Source: Rothia koreensis (GTDB lineage: Bacteria > Actinomycetota > Actinomycetes > Actinomycetales > Micrococcaceae). Taken from it: a stretch of DNA of 64,000 nucleotides. The notes below the pieces were generated by a model, which saw nothing but the letters and a program-made list of their open reading frames with translations, was not told where the DNA came from and searched no databases. The stretch spans positions 248,001 to 312,000 of the forward strand of contig NZ_NOIQ01000001.1 of assembly GCF_004136575.1 (NCBI RefSeq), read 5' to 3'. A program made the position numbers and the translations under genes. Below are positions 7,662-16,701 of the stretch, in pieces (positions within the stretch are counted from its first letter, which is position 1; every line of letters begins with the position of its first letter).

Positions 7662-9884
7662 TTACTTCGTGAGCCGGGCCAGAATCCCGTTGAGGGTTTC
7701 GGACGGGCGCATGGCCGAGTCGGCCTTGGCGTCCTGAGGCCAGTAGTAGCCTCCCAACTCGACGGGGGAGCCCTGGACGTCCAGCAGCTCCTGCGCGATC
7801 TTGTCCTCATTGGACTTCAGGCTCTCGGAGATTTCGGAGAAAAGCTCCGCGAGATCCGTGTCCCGAGTCTGTGCGGCCAATTCCTCGGCCCAGTAGGTGG
7901 CCAAGTAGAAGTGGCTGCCGCGGTTGTCGATTTCCCCGACCTTGCGCGAGGGGGACTTGTTCTCCTCGAGGAAGGTGCCGGTCGCGGCGTCGAGGGTGTT
8001 CGCGAGGATCTGTGCACGATCGTTGCCGGTCGTGCTGGCCAGGTGCTCGAAGGACGCGGCCAGTGCGAGGAACTCACCGAGCGAATCCCACCGCAGGTGG
8101 TTCTCTTCAACAAGCTGCTGCACGTGCTTGGGAGCCGAACCGCCCGCACCCGTCTCGAACAGTCCGCCGCCATTGATGAGCGGCACGATGGACAGCATCT
8201 TGGCCGAGGTCCCGAGCTCGAGGATGGGGAACAAATCGGTCAGGTAGTCGCGGAGCACGTTGCCGGTCACGGAGATCGTGTCGAGGCCCTGACGGATTCT
8301 GTCGATCGAGAACTTGGTGGCATCGATCGGGGAGAGGACGCGGAGGTCCAAGCCCTCCGTGTCCTCGTCCTTGAGGTACTCCTCGACCTTGGCGATGAGG
8401 TTCCTGTCGTGGGCGCGTTCCTCATCGAGCCAGAACACGGCGGGCGTGTCCGCATCGCGCGAGCGACGGACGGCCAGCTTGACCCAGTCACGCACCGCGA
8501 CGTCCTTGGTCTGGCATGCGCGCCAGATGTCGCCGGTCTCGACCTCGTGGGAGATCAGAACCTCTCCCGCGGAGTTCAGGACCTCGACGACGCCCTTGCC
8601 CTCGATCTCGAAGGTCTTGTCGTGGGAACCGTATTCCTCGGCCTTCTGGGCCATCAGGCCGACGTTGGGGACCGACCCCATGGTCGTCGGATCGAAGGCT
8701 CCGTTGTCGCGGCAGTCCTCGATCACGGCCTGGTACACGCCCGCGTACGAGGAGTCCGGGAGCACCGCGAGGGTGTCGTGTTCGTCGTCGTCGGCGCCCC
8801 ACATGTGGCCGGAGGTGCGGATCATGGCTGGCATGGACGCGTCCACGATCACGTCCGAGGGAACGTGCAGATTGGTGATGCCCTTGCGGGAGTCGACCAT
8901 CGCCAGAGACGGGCCTTCCTCGAGTCCGCGCTCGATTCCCTCCTTGACGCCTCGGGCGGTCTCCTCGTCGAGGAGATCCAATCCGTTCAGAATCGAGGCC
9001 AGACCATTGTTGGGGGAGAGGCCGGCGGCGGCGAGCTTGTCGCCGTAGGTCTCGAAGACGTCCGAGAAGTACGCCTTGACCGCGTGACCGAACAGGATCG
9101 GATCGGAGACCTTCATCATCGTCGCCTTGAGGTGAACCGAGAAGAGGACATCCTCCTCGCGTGCACGCGCAACCTGGGCGGCCAGGAACTCATCCAGAGC
9201 GGCCGCGCGCATCACCGTGCCGTCGACGATCTCGTCCTTGAGGACCTTCAAACCGTCCTTGAGGACCTTCTGCGTTCCGTCCTCGCCGGTGAAGCGGATC
9301 GTCAGGGTGTCGTCCGAGGGCATGATCACGGACTGTTCGTTGGACTTGAAGTCGTCGGCACCCATGGTCGCGACGTTGGTCTTGGAGTCCTTCGACCAGG
9401 CGCCCATGGTGTGCGGGTTCTTCCTGGCGTAGTTCTTGACCGACTGCGGGGCACGGCGGTCCGAGTTGCCCTCACGCAGCACGGGGTTGACGGCAGATCC
9501 CTTGACCTTGTCGTAGCGAGCCCGGGCATCGGCGTCCGCATCGGACTTGACCTCGTCGGGGTAGTCCGGCAGGTCGTAGCCGTCAGCCTGCAGTTCCTTG
9601 ATGGCGGCCTTGAGCTGGGGCACGGAGGCCGAGATGTTCGGCAGCTTGATGATGTTGGCCTCGGGGGTCTTGGCAAGCTCTCCCAATTCGGCCAGGGCAT
9701 CATTGACTCGCTGGTCCTCGGGCAGGACATCGTTGAACTGGGCGAGGATGCGGCCGGCGAGCGAGATGTCCCGGGTCTCGATATCAACGCCAGCGCTGTT
9801 CGCGTACGCCTCCACGATGGGCTTGAATGAGTAGGTCGCCAGCAGCGGCGCTTCGTCGGTGTGGGTGTAGATGATCTTCGACAT
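7662..9884 (-). CDS. icd: NADP-dependent isocitrate dehydrogenase, monomeric type
   Basis: 740 residues, exactly the size of the monomeric IDH family and about twice the homodimeric enzyme. It converts isocitrate to 2-oxoglutarate and CO2 in the TCA cycle, making NADPH. The N-terminus [20 protein letters not shown], the block [33 protein letters not shown] and the late [17 protein letters not shown] are signatures of this family. The ATG at 9884 is chosen because this motif begins there; the open frame extends to about 10079 but without family sequence. Monomeric IDH is usual in corynebacteria and Micrococcales. It converges on the PRC gene and diverges from a Nudix gene. Confidence 0.97.
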   Translation of the reverse strand: MSKIIYTHTDEAPLLATYSFKPIVEAYANSAGVDIETRDISLAGRILAQFNDVLPEDQRVNDALAELGELAKTPEANIIKLPNISASVPQLKAAIKELQADGYDLPDYPDEVKSDADADARARYDKVKGSAVNPVLREGNSDRRAPQSVKNYARKNPHTMGAWSKDSKTNVATMGADDFKSNEQSVIMPSDDTLTIRFTGEDGTQKVLKDGLKVLKDEIVDGTVMRAAALDEFLAAQVARAREEDVLFSVHLKATMMKVSDPILFGHAVKAYFSDVFETYGDKLAAAGLSPNNGLASILNGLDLLDEETARGVKEGIERGLEEGPSLAMVDSRKGITNLHVPSDVIVDASMPAMIRTSGHMWGADDDEHDTLAVLPDSSYAGVYQAVIEDCRDNGAFDPTTMGSVPNVGLMAQKAEEYGSHDKTFEIEGKGVVEVLNSAGEVLISHEVETGDIWRACQTKDVAVRDWVKLAVRRSRDADTPAVFWLDEERAHDRNLIAKVEEYLKDEDTEGLDLRVLSPIDATKFSIDRIRQGLDTISVTGNVLRDYLTDLFPILELGTSAKMLSIVPLINGGGLFETGAGGSAPKHVQQLVEENHLRWDSLGEFLALAASFEHLASTTGNDRAQILANTLDAATGTFLEENKSPSRKVGEIDNRGSHFYLATYWAEELAAQTRDTDLAELFSEISESLKSNEDKIAQELLDVQGSPVELGGYYWPQDAKADSAMRPSETLNGILARLTK

Positions 9885-9934
9885 GAGTTTTCGGCGTACT
9901 CCCTGCTTGATTTCGAGGGTTATTTCCACGGGCC

Positions 9935-9940
9935 AATATA
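9935..9940 (-). promoter_or_regulatory. -10 candidate of icd
   Basis: On the minus strand TATATT (9940 down to 9935) lies about 50 bp ahead of the ATG and is the only AT-rich hexamer in a GC-rich stretch (CCGGTATATTGGCC). No good -35 is visible. Confidence 0.4.
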
Positions 9941-10018
9941 CCGGACCCGCCGGTTCGAGCCTCATCGATGAACCGGTTGATGACGCCTCGCGCCATGGCC
10001 GTCGAGCTCGTGGCCGAC

Positions 10019-10062
10019 GTGCGGTACCGCGGGATACAGAAGTGCGGTACCGCGGGATACAG
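10019..10062. repeat. tandem 21-bp direct repeat with palindromic core
   Basis: Two identical copies (10019-10039 and 10042-10062) of a 21-bp sequence containing GCGGTACCGCGGGATACAG are separated by 2 bp, giving a 23-bp period. Each copy holds the perfect 10-bp palindrome GCGGTACCGC. The pair lies in the divergent region between icd and the Nudix gene, about 80 bp upstream of the icd -10 candidate and 83 bp before the Nudix start. Two identical sites about two helical turns apart look like a regulator binding site, though no regulator gene is adjacent. Confidence 0.75.
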
Positions 10063-10144
10063 GTGCAGAAGACCTCCACGACCGAACGAGTTCCGATGAA
10101 ACGCGGCGTCGTCCGGCCCCTCGTGGGGCAATAAGGTGGGGGTC

Positions 10145-10576
10145 ATGCCACGAATCACCGTTTCAGCAGTTGTCGTGACGGACCAGCAGGGGCGGGTCCT
10201 GACCGTTCGCAAGCGCGGAACCCACAGCTTCATGTTCCCCGGAGGCAAACCCGAGCCGCACGAATCGGCGCTCGACGCCGCCGTTCGGGAAGTCCGTGAG
10301 GAGCTCGGTGTGGACATCCCGCGGCCGGGGCTCGAGTATTTGGGCAGGTGGGAGACCCAGGCGGCCAATGAAGCAGGGCATGAGCTGGTGGGCGAGGTCT
10401 TCCTGTGGAACCACGCCGGGGCAGACGACGATCTGGCCGGCATTTCTCCTCGGGCGGAGATCGAAGAACTGCGATGGAGCCGCCCGGAAGAGTCTCTTCA
10501 GGACAGTGACATTGCACCGCTGACCCGTGAGTGCGTTTTCCCTCTTCTGATCGAGCGGGCCGAGCGGAGTGCGTGA
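10145..10576 (+). CDS. Nudix hydrolase (MutT-like)
   Basis: 143 residues from the ATG at 10145, which has AAGGTGGGGG directly upstream; a GTG at 10136 would overlap that ribosome site. The Nudix box is complete: G34 then x5 E40 x7 R48 E49 V x E52 E53 L G55, within FPGGKPEPHESALDAAVREVREELGV. Nudix enzymes hydrolyse nucleoside diphosphates linked to another group. The start VSAVVVTDQQGRVLTVRKRG and FMFPGGK resemble MutT-type 8-oxo-dGTP or NTP pyrophosphatases, but the substrate is unproven. A hairpin terminator follows at 10673. Confidence 0.9.
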   Translation: MPRITVSAVVVTDQQGRVLTVRKRGTHSFMFPGGKPEPHESALDAAVREVREELGVDIPRPGLEYLGRWETQAANEAGHELVGEVFLWNHAGADDDLAGISPRAEIEELRWSRPEESLQDSDIAPLTRECVFPLLIERAERSA

Positions 10577-10672
10577 GCGCGTTCGAAGCACGAGGTGAGG
10601 AAGACAGTCATGGGATCGCCCGGCGGAGGGGACCCTCCCCGCGTCGCGGGTCCCGCGGACACCTGACACGGA

Positions 10673-10706
10673 GCGCCGGCCGCGGAGAACTCTCCACGGC
10701 CGGCGC
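10673..10706. terminator. bidirectional terminator between Nudix gene and pgi
   Basis: GCGCCGGCCG (10673-10682) pairs perfectly with CGGCCGGCGC (10697-10706), and the stem is followed by GTTGTTGT. It sits between convergent genes and could serve both. Confidence 0.65.
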
Positions 10707-10749
10707 GTTGTTGTCCGCTCAGGTCACGGGCTTGTGGTCACGAGGGTGA

Positions 10750-12432
10750 CTACTTCCTCGTGCGACGATCGAGGTAGTAGGAGATCAGCCCCTTGGTCGA
10801 GGAGTCCTCCTGGTCGAGGGCTGCGGTGTCGCCGCCGACCGCGGGGGCCAGGTCCTTGGCCAACTGTTTGCCGAGTTCCACGCCCCACTGGTCGAAGGAG
10901 TCGATGCCCCAGATCGTGCCCTGCACAAAGGTGATGTGCTCGTAGAGGGCGATCAGCTGGCCCAGGACCGACGGTGTCAGTTCGGGTGCCATGATCGACG
11001 TCGTCGGCCGGTTTCCGGAGAAAACTCGGGCCGGGACAACGGCCTCGTCGGTTCCTTCCGCCCGGACCTCATCCGCAGTCTTGCCGAAGGCCAAGGCCTT
11101 GGTCTGGGCGAAGAAGTTTGCCAGGAAGAGCTCGTGTACGTCCGTATCGCCGTCCTTGACGGGATGGCTGGGATTCGCGAAGGCGATGAAGTCGGCCGGT
11201 ATCACCCGGGTGCCCTGGTGAATCAGCTGATAGAAGGCGTGCTGCCCGTTCGTGCCCGGTTCGCCCCAGAAGATTTCACCGGTCTGGGTCGTCACGGGGG
11301 TGCCGTCCCATCGAACCGACTTGCCGTTGGACTCCATGGTCAGCTGCTGCAGGTAAGCAGGGAAACGGTGAAGGTGCTGATCGTAGGGGAGCACGGCGTG
11401 CGACGACGCGTCGAAGAAATTGACGTACCAGACGTTGAGGAGCCCCATCAGGATCGGGAGATTCTTCTCCGCGGGCGCCGTTCGGAAGTGCTCGTCCATC
11501 GCGTGGAATCCGGCGAGGAATTCTTCGAATGCGTCCGGGCCCAGAACGATCGCCAGGGACGTTCCGATCGCGGAGTCCACGGAATACCGGCCTCCTACCC
11601 AGTTCCAGAATCCGAAGGCGTTCTCCGGATCGATCCCGAAGGCCTCGACCTTGTCGAGGGCCGTGGAGACGGCAACGAAGTGTTTGGCCACCGCCTCATT
11701 GTCCGAGCCTTCGTGGGCTCCGGACTCCTTGAGCCGATCGAGCAGCCACGTCCTGCAGACGCGAGCATTCGTGAGCGTCTCCAGCGTGCCGAAGGTCTTC
11801 GAGGCGACGATGAAAAGAGTGGTCTCGGGGTCCAGATCGGCGACGGTCTCGGCCGCGTCCGTGGGATCGATGTTCGAAATGAACCGGGCGGTCAAGCCGT
11901 CCTGGGCGAAAGTCTTCAGCGCCTCGTACGCCATGACCGGGCCGAGGTCGGATCCGCCGATACCGATATTGACCACGGTCTCGATGGGGCGGCCGGTGAT
12001 TCCCGTCCACTCTCCGGATCGAACTCGATCCGCGAAGTCGTAGACCTTGGCGAGGACCTCGTGGACGTCCTCGTCGATGTCCTGACCATCAACTCTCAGG
12101 CTCGGTTCGCTTCCCTCCGGGCGCCGCAGGGCGGTGTGAAGGACGGCCCGGTCCTCGGTGACGTTGATGTGCTCACCAGCGAACATGCTGTCGCGTCGAC
12201 CTTCGACGTCGGCCGCATCGGCCAGCTGCAGGAGCAGCTCGCGTGTGCGCGGGGTCAGAAGGTTCTTCGAAAGGTCGGCGACGAGGTCTCCCGCCTGAAC
12301 GGTGAACTCCTCGGCCCGGTCCGGGTCCTCGTTGAACCAGGTCCTCAGGTCTGGCGCCAGCTCGGCCTTGTGCTGCTCAAGCTCCTTCCACGGGTCGGTG
12401 GAGGTGATGTCGGGAATCTGTGGTGCACTCAT
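10750..12432 (-). CDS. pgi: glucose-6-phosphate isomerase
   Basis: 560 residues. It interconverts glucose 6-phosphate and fructose 6-phosphate in glycolysis and gluconeogenesis. Family blocks are [41 protein letters not shown], the signature [42 protein letters not shown] and the C-terminal [16 protein letters not shown]. The length and the [21 protein letters not shown] start fit the eubacterial long form. It stands as a single gene divergent from the BCCT transporter. Confidence 0.97.
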   Translation of the reverse strand: MSAPQIPDITSTDPWKELEQHKAELAPDLRTWFNEDPDRAEEFTVQAGDLVADLSKNLLTPRTRELLLQLADAADVEGRRDSMFAGEHINVTEDRAVLHTALRRPEGSEPSLRVDGQDIDEDVHEVLAKVYDFADRVRSGEWTGITGRPIETVVNIGIGGSDLGPVMAYEALKTFAQDGLTARFISNIDPTDAAETVADLDPETTLFIVASKTFGTLETLTNARVCRTWLLDRLKESGAHEGSDNEAVAKHFVAVSTALDKVEAFGIDPENAFGFWNWVGGRYSVDSAIGTSLAIVLGPDAFEEFLAGFHAMDEHFRTAPAEKNLPILMGLLNVWYVNFFDASSHAVLPYDQHLHRFPAYLQQLTMESNGKSVRWDGTPVTTQTGEIFWGEPGTNGQHAFYQLIHQGTRVIPADFIAFANPSHPVKDGDTDVHELFLANFFAQTKALAFGKTADEVRAEGTDEAVVPARVFSGNRPTTSIMAPELTPSVLGQLIALYEHITFVQGTIWGIDSFDQWGVELGKQLAKDLAPAVGGDTAALDQEDSSTKGLISYYLDRRTRK

Positions 12433-12532
12433 GCCCCCTATTGTCCTATGGCGGGCCCGGATATTCCACAGGTACGTCGTTGTCGGACAGGGAGTCGAGG
12501 CGCTGGAGCGGGGTCGTCCTGCCGCCGGAAAG

Positions 12533-12563
12533 TTGACACTCTTGTCGAACTGCCGGGTATTCT
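12533..12563 (+). promoter_or_regulatory. promoter of the BCCT transporter gene
   Basis: TTGACA (12533-12538), a perfect -35, is followed after 19 bp by TATTCT (12558-12563). The spacing is slightly long, which is common for promoters that need an activator. The palindrome at 12576-12592 would cover the transcription start and first bases. Confidence 0.5.
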
Positions 12564-12575
12564 ATTGGTAAGTGT

Positions 12576-12592
12576 GCTTGCATTATGCAAGC
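12576..12592. promoter_or_regulatory. operator-like palindrome GCTTGCATTATGCAAGC
   Basis: Perfect 7-bp arms (GCTTGCA / TGCAAGC) around TTA, 12 bp downstream of the -10 element of the BCCT gene and 101 bp before its start codon. Its place just after the promoter is typical for a repressor site. No regulator gene is nearby, so the protein would act in trans. Confidence 0.6.
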
Positions 12593-12692
12593 GTCACCCA
12601 TCGATCATTTGTGGCATATGTCACTGAGTTGTTCCGGTGGGGCGAAAACTCACTTGCACGCATTACTTGATGAGGTACGCAAAGAGGATTGT

Positions 12693-14498
12693 ATGGCTAA
12701 CTTTTTGACCAGAAAACCTGACATACGGGTCGGGGGAGTGCCCGACCGCCTGCGTGAGAAGATGAAGCGCGGCGCGATCGACAAGCGAGTTTTCATCCCA
12801 GCAGCCATCGTGATGGCTCTTTTTATTGGCATCACTATGCTTTTTCCCCACCAGGCCAATGAGGTCTTCGGGGCGCTCCAGACGGACGTCATCGGATACT
12901 TCGGCTGGTATTACACCGCCATTGTGGCCATTTTCGTGGTTTTTGCCCTGTATCTGGGGTTCAGTCGGCTGGGCGACATCAAATTGGGTCCGGACGATTC
13001 CACGCCGGATTATTCCTTTATGACCTGGCTGGCATTCCTGTTCGCGGCCGGCATGGGTATCGGACTGGTGTTCTACGGCGCCTCCGAGCCGATTGCCCAC
13101 TACGCGTCGCCTCCGCCCGAGGTCGGCGGGTCGAAGGAGCAGCTGGCACAGCAGGGCATGTCCTGGAGCTTCCTCCACTGGGGTCTGCACCCGTGGGCCA
13201 TTTACGTGATCGTCGGAATGGCCATCGCCTATTCCGCCCACCGGAAGAAGCTCCCGCTCTCCATCCGCTTCTCGCTCAAGCCGTTGCTCGGTGACCGGAT
13301 CAGCGGAATCTGGGGGGACATCATCGACATCGTCGCCCTGGTGGGCGTGCTCTTCGGCGTGGCGACGTCGATGGGTCTCGGCGTCATGCAGATCGCCTCC
13401 GGCCTGGGATTCCTCAACATTGATGCCACCGGCAATCTGGGATACACGATGATCATCGTCGTGCTGTCCGCTGTGACGCTGTTCTCCGTGGTCACCGGCC
13501 TGGAGAAGGGCATGAAGTGGTTGTCCAACGGCAACCTGGTGCTGGCGGCCATCATCGCCCTGTTCGTGCTCGTCATGGGTCCGACGATCTTCCTGCTCCG
13601 CGAGTTCGTCCAGGCCATCGGCCACTACCTGCAGCACGTCATCGAGATGACGGCCTCGACCTTCGCCTTCGACGGTTCCGAAGGGCAGGAGTTCGCGGGA
13701 ACCTGGACCACCTTCTACTGGGGCTGGTGGATTTCCTGGTCGGCCTTCGTGGGCATGTTCATCGCCCGAGTGTCCCGCGGACGCACGGTGCGTGAATTCG
13801 TCCTGGCGGTTCTCCTGATCCCCGCCGCGATGTCCTTCTTCTGGTTCTCCGTGATGGGCGGCACCGCGCTGCACACCGAGCTCTTCGGCAAGGGTGGACT
13901 CGTCGACCTGGAGAGCGAAGGCGTCCTGTTCACGATGCTGCAGGACCTGCCGGCCTCCGGGGTGCTGATTTTCGGATCGGTCATCCTGATCATCGTGTTC
14001 TTCGTGACCTCAGCCGACTCCGGCGCATTGGTCCTGGGCATGATCTCGTCCTCCGGATCGCCGAACCCCAAGACCTGGGTTCGGGTCTTCTGGGTCCTGA
14101 TCGCAGGTGGAACCGCGACCGCCCTGCTCTGGGCCGGCGGCGAGAACTCGTTGAATGCGATTCAGACGATCTCGATTCTCACGGCGTTGCCGTTCTCGAT
14201 CGTCATCGTGTTCATGTGCATCTCGCTGTTCAAGTCCTTGCAGGCCGAACACCGGTTGTTCATCCGGGCCCAACGTCGCCAAGTTCGCAATGAGCTGGCG
14301 GACGAGATCTCGGAGAACGTGAACAGTCAGGTCGAAGCCAGCTTCTCCCAGCTCGAGGAGCAGTGGAATGACCGGATGGAGGCCGAGGCCGCCGAAGCCG
14401 CGGAGAACGCGGTGGAGGCCCGAACGGGAATGACCACCAAGGTCGCCGGCAAGAAGAAGAAATCCGGAAAGCTGCCGTGGAGGTCGTTCGACGACTGA
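12693..14498 (+). CDS. BCCT family betaine/carnitine/choline transporter
   Basis: 601 residues from the ATG at 12693 with AAGAGG upstream; the frame is open back to 12585 but that stretch covers the operator. It is a sodium- or proton-coupled importer of compatible solutes such as glycine betaine, with about 12 helices. The core FLFAAGMGIGLVFYGASEPIAHYASPP and the signature helix TTFYWGWWISWSAFVGMFIARVSRGRTVREF (Trp-rich, residues about 345-375) are diagnostic. The C-terminal 90 residues are hydrophilic and coiled-coil-like (EISENVNSQVEASFSQLEEQW...), recalling osmosensing tails of BetP-type transporters. Which solute it carries is not clear. Confidence 0.93.
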   Translation: MANFLTRKPDIRVGGVPDRLREKMKRGAIDKRVFIPAAIVMALFIGITMLFPHQANEVFGALQTDVIGYFGWYYTAIVAIFVVFALYLGFSRLGDIKLGPDDSTPDYSFMTWLAFLFAAGMGIGLVFYGASEPIAHYASPPPEVGGSKEQLAQQGMSWSFLHWGLHPWAIYVIVGMAIAYSAHRKKLPLSIRFSLKPLLGDRISGIWGDIIDIVALVGVLFGVATSMGLGVMQIASGLGFLNIDATGNLGYTMIIVVLSAVTLFSVVTGLEKGMKWLSNGNLVLAAIIALFVLVMGPTIFLLREFVQAIGHYLQHVIEMTASTFAFDGSEGQEFAGTWTTFYWGWWISWSAFVGMFIARVSRGRTVREFVLAVLLIPAAMSFFWFSVMGGTALHTELFGKGGLVDLESEGVLFTMLQDLPASGVLIFGSVILIIVFFVTSADSGALVLGMISSSGSPNPKTWVRVFWVLIAGGTATALLWAGGENSLNAIQTISILTALPFSIVIVFMCISLFKSLQAEHRLFIRAQRRQVRNELADEISENVNSQVEASFSQLEEQWNDRMEAEAAEAAENAVEARTGMTTKVAGKKKKSGKLPWRSFDD

Positions 14499-14914
14499 TC
14501 GCGGCGCTCACCGTCCGCTCGTTCCATCGATCACCTGATGGAAGGCCCGTCCCCGAGGCAAGGGGGCGGGCCTTTCGTGTGTCCGGTGGGGCCGCCGGGT
14601 TGAGACGTCGCACGGGCGGCGATCCGGTCGCGCATGAACACGAACCTCGGAGAACCTTGGGGGTCGCATGGAATCGCTTCGACACGCCGAGAAATTCCTC
14701 GCCCGCCCCGATGTCGCGCGGTATGACGCCTGTCGCGTGGCCCGATCACACCCGGGAAACCGCGTGGTTACAAATGCGCAACAGTTGTGGTCTACACTTC
14801 TTTCATACGTGTCATGCATCACAACTTTCGCCTAGTCAGCGTGGGGCTGGCTCTCTTCGCCAGGGGTGCATCGAGCGCGTTTGTCACACTGATCAATCAC
14901 TCCTAGGAGGAGAA
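14499..14914 (+). other. intergenic region before the peptide ABC operon
   Basis: 416 bp holding the BCCT terminator and the operon promoter area. TTACAA near 14764 and TACACT near 14789 (19-bp spacer) form a weak promoter candidate. I see no gene; the open frame reaching back to 14477 is without family sequence. Confidence 0.35.
14542..14575 (+). terminator. terminator after the BCCT transporter
   Basis: AAGGCCCGTCCCC and GGGGGCGGGCCTT pair with one mismatch around a 7-nt loop and end in TTTCGTGT. Confidence 0.75.
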
Positions 14915-16549
14915 ATGCGATTTTCGCGCATTTCCACATTCGCGAGCGTGGCGGCGATCTCCGTTCTCGCTCTCTCCGGCTGCGGGGGCGGCACCGCGGG
15001 CGGCGGAGAAACAGATTCTTCGGCGATCATCACCGCTGACAGCGTCGAACCCCAGAACCCCCTGGTCCCGACCAACACATCCGAAAACGGCGGCGGCGTC
15101 GTCGTCGGCAGCATCTTCAGCGGTCTGATCGCCTACGACGAGGACGGCAAGCCGCAGAACGACCTGGCGGACTCGATCGACTCCGACGACAACCAGAACT
15201 GGACCATCAAGATCAAGAAGGACAAGAAGTTCACCAACGGCGAGCCCGTCACCGCCCAGAGCTTCGTCGACTCCTGGAACTACGGTGCGGCCGTCAAGAA
15301 CGCACAATCCGGCGCGAACTTCTTCAGCCCGATCGAAGGATACGACGACGTGTCCAAGGAAGGCTCCGAAGAGGACAAGATGTCCGGACTTCAGGTCGTG
15401 GACGACAACACCTTCACCGTCAAGCTGAAGTCCCCGCAGTCCGACTTCAACCTCCGGCTCGGATATTCGGCGTATGTGCCGATGCCCGAATCCGCTTTCA
15501 AGGACATGAAGGCCTTTGGCGAGAACCCGGTGGGGTATGGCCCGTACAAGATGGCCAAGGAAGGTGCCTGGCAGCACAACACCCAGATCGACCTGGTCAA
15601 GAACGACGACTACGACGGCCCGCAAAAGGCCAAGAACGGTGGCGTCACCTTCAAGCTCTACCAGAACCCGGACACCGCGTATCAGGACCTTCTGGCCAAC
15701 AACCTCGACGTCCTGCAGCAGATCCCAACCTCGGCCCTGGGCAATTACAAGGACGATCTCGGCGACCGCAGCCTGGACGAACCGTACGCAGGCAACCAGA
15801 CCATTGCGATTCCGTACTACCTCAAGAACTGGAGCGGCGAAGCCGGCAAGCTGCGTCGTCAGGCCCTGTCGATGGCCATCGATCGTGATGAGGTCATCAA
15901 GGTGATCCTGAACGGTACCCGGAAGCCGGCAACCGACATGACGGCACCCGTGCTGGAAGGCTACAAGGACGACGTCAAGAACTCTGAGAACACCAAGTTC
16001 GACAAGGACAAGGCCAAAGAGCTCTGGGAGCAGGCCGAGAAGATCCAGCCCTATGACACGTCCGAGAAGTTCACCGTGGCCTACAACGCCGACGCCGGCG
16101 GCCACAAGAAGTGGGTCGACGCCGTGACCAACCAGATCAAGAACAACCTGGGCATCGAGGCCGAAGGCAAGTCCTACTCGACCTTCAAGGAGGTCCGCAC
16201 CGATGCGACCTCCGGCAAGCTGACCGGCGCGGTCCGTTCCGGCTGGCTGGGCGACTACCCGTCGCTCTACAACTTCATGGAGCCCACCTACACGAAGGGC
16301 GCCAACTCGAACGACTCCAAGTACGACAACCCGGAGTTCGAGAAGAAGTTGGACGAAGGCCTCCAGGCGAAGGACAAGAACGCGGCGAACAAGGCCTTCC
16401 AGGAAGCCGATTCGATGCTCCTCGAGGACCTTCCCGCGATTCCGTTGTGGTACCAGCAGGCCAACATGGGGTGGTCGGAGAGCGTTTCGAACGTCAAGGC
16501 GTCCTGGAACGGCACTCCGATGTACTTCGACGTGGAGAAGTCCTCGTGA
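14915..16549 (+). CDS. peptide ABC transporter substrate-binding lipoprotein (OppA/DppA family)
   Basis: 544 residues. The ATG at 14915 follows the near-perfect ribosome site AGGAGGAG. The N-terminus is a lipoprotein signal: MRFSRISTFASVAAISVLALSG then Cys23, to be lipidated and anchored outside the membrane. The rest is a family 5 binding protein: SVEPQNPLVPTNTSENGGGVVVGSIFSGLIAYDEDGKP, WTIKIKKDKKFTNGEPVTAQSFVDSWNY, then NPVGYGPYKM and LRRQALSMAIDRDEVIKVILNG. It captures di- or oligopeptides for the two permeases and fused ATPase downstream. A strong hairpin after the gene may raise its expression over the membrane parts, as binding proteins are needed in excess. Confidence 0.93.
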   Translation: MRFSRISTFASVAAISVLALSGCGGGTAGGGETDSSAIITADSVEPQNPLVPTNTSENGGGVVVGSIFSGLIAYDEDGKPQNDLADSIDSDDNQNWTIKIKKDKKFTNGEPVTAQSFVDSWNYGAAVKNAQSGANFFSPIEGYDDVSKEGSEEDKMSGLQVVDDNTFTVKLKSPQSDFNLRLGYSAYVPMPESAFKDMKAFGENPVGYGPYKMAKEGAWQHNTQIDLVKNDDYDGPQKAKNGGVTFKLYQNPDTAYQDLLANNLDVLQQIPTSALGNYKDDLGDRSLDEPYAGNQTIAIPYYLKNWSGEAGKLRRQALSMAIDRDEVIKVILNGTRKPATDMTAPVLEGYKDDVKNSENTKFDKDKAKELWEQAEKIQPYDTSEKFTVAYNADAGGHKKWVDAVTNQIKNNLGIEAEGKSYSTFKEVRTDATSGKLTGAVRSGWLGDYPSLYNFMEPTYTKGANSNDSKYDNPEFEKKLDEGLQAKDKNAANKAFQEADSMLLEDLPAIPLWYQQANMGWSESVSNVKASWNGTPMYFDVEKSS

Positions 16550-16579
16550 CCCTGCCGGAAACGGCCTGACAAAACAGCA

Positions 16580-16608
16580 GATGGAGGGCCGCCCGGCGGC
16601 CCTCCATC
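16580..16608 (+). terminator. intra-operon hairpin between binding protein and permease
   Basis: A perfect inverted repeat GATGGAGGGCCGCC / GGCGGCCCTCCATC, followed by TCCTCTTCCCC and no T run. Its place inside an ABC operon suggests a 3' mRNA stabiliser or partial terminator for the binding protein gene. Confidence 0.6.
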
Positions 16609-16635
16609 TCCTCTTCCCCTCAGAGGCAGATATCT

Positions 16636-16698
16636 ATGACAACCAATGCAACCACCGGACGGCCACGTGCCGTCGTGACAGAGCAGGGGACGATCTGA
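16636..16698 (+). CDS. possible 20-residue leader ORF before the first permease
   Basis: ATG at 16636 with AGAGG about nine bases upstream opens a 20-codon frame (MTTNATTGRPRAVVTEQGTI) ending in TGA at 16696-16698. It is in frame with the permease start at 16702, separated by one proline codon. It could be a coupling leader peptide or the remnant of a longer permease N-terminus cut by a stop codon. Nothing else supports expression. Confidence 0.25.
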   Translation: MTTNATTGRPRAVVTEQGTI

Positions 16699-16701
16699 CC
16701 C

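Noticed and set aside
7623-9830. 735-residue + strand frame opposite icd
   Set aside because: It lies fully antisense to the monomeric isocitrate dehydrogenase, which has complete family motifs; the + strand product has no recognisable blocks. Long antisense frames are common at this GC content.
10936-12627. 563-residue + strand frame opposite pgi
   Set aside because: Antisense shadow of glucose-6-phosphate isomerase without motifs or ribosome site.
14477-14914. 146-residue extension of the peptide-binding protein
   Set aside because: The ATG at 14915 has AGGAGGAG and starts directly into a lipoprotein signal; an extension would bury it.
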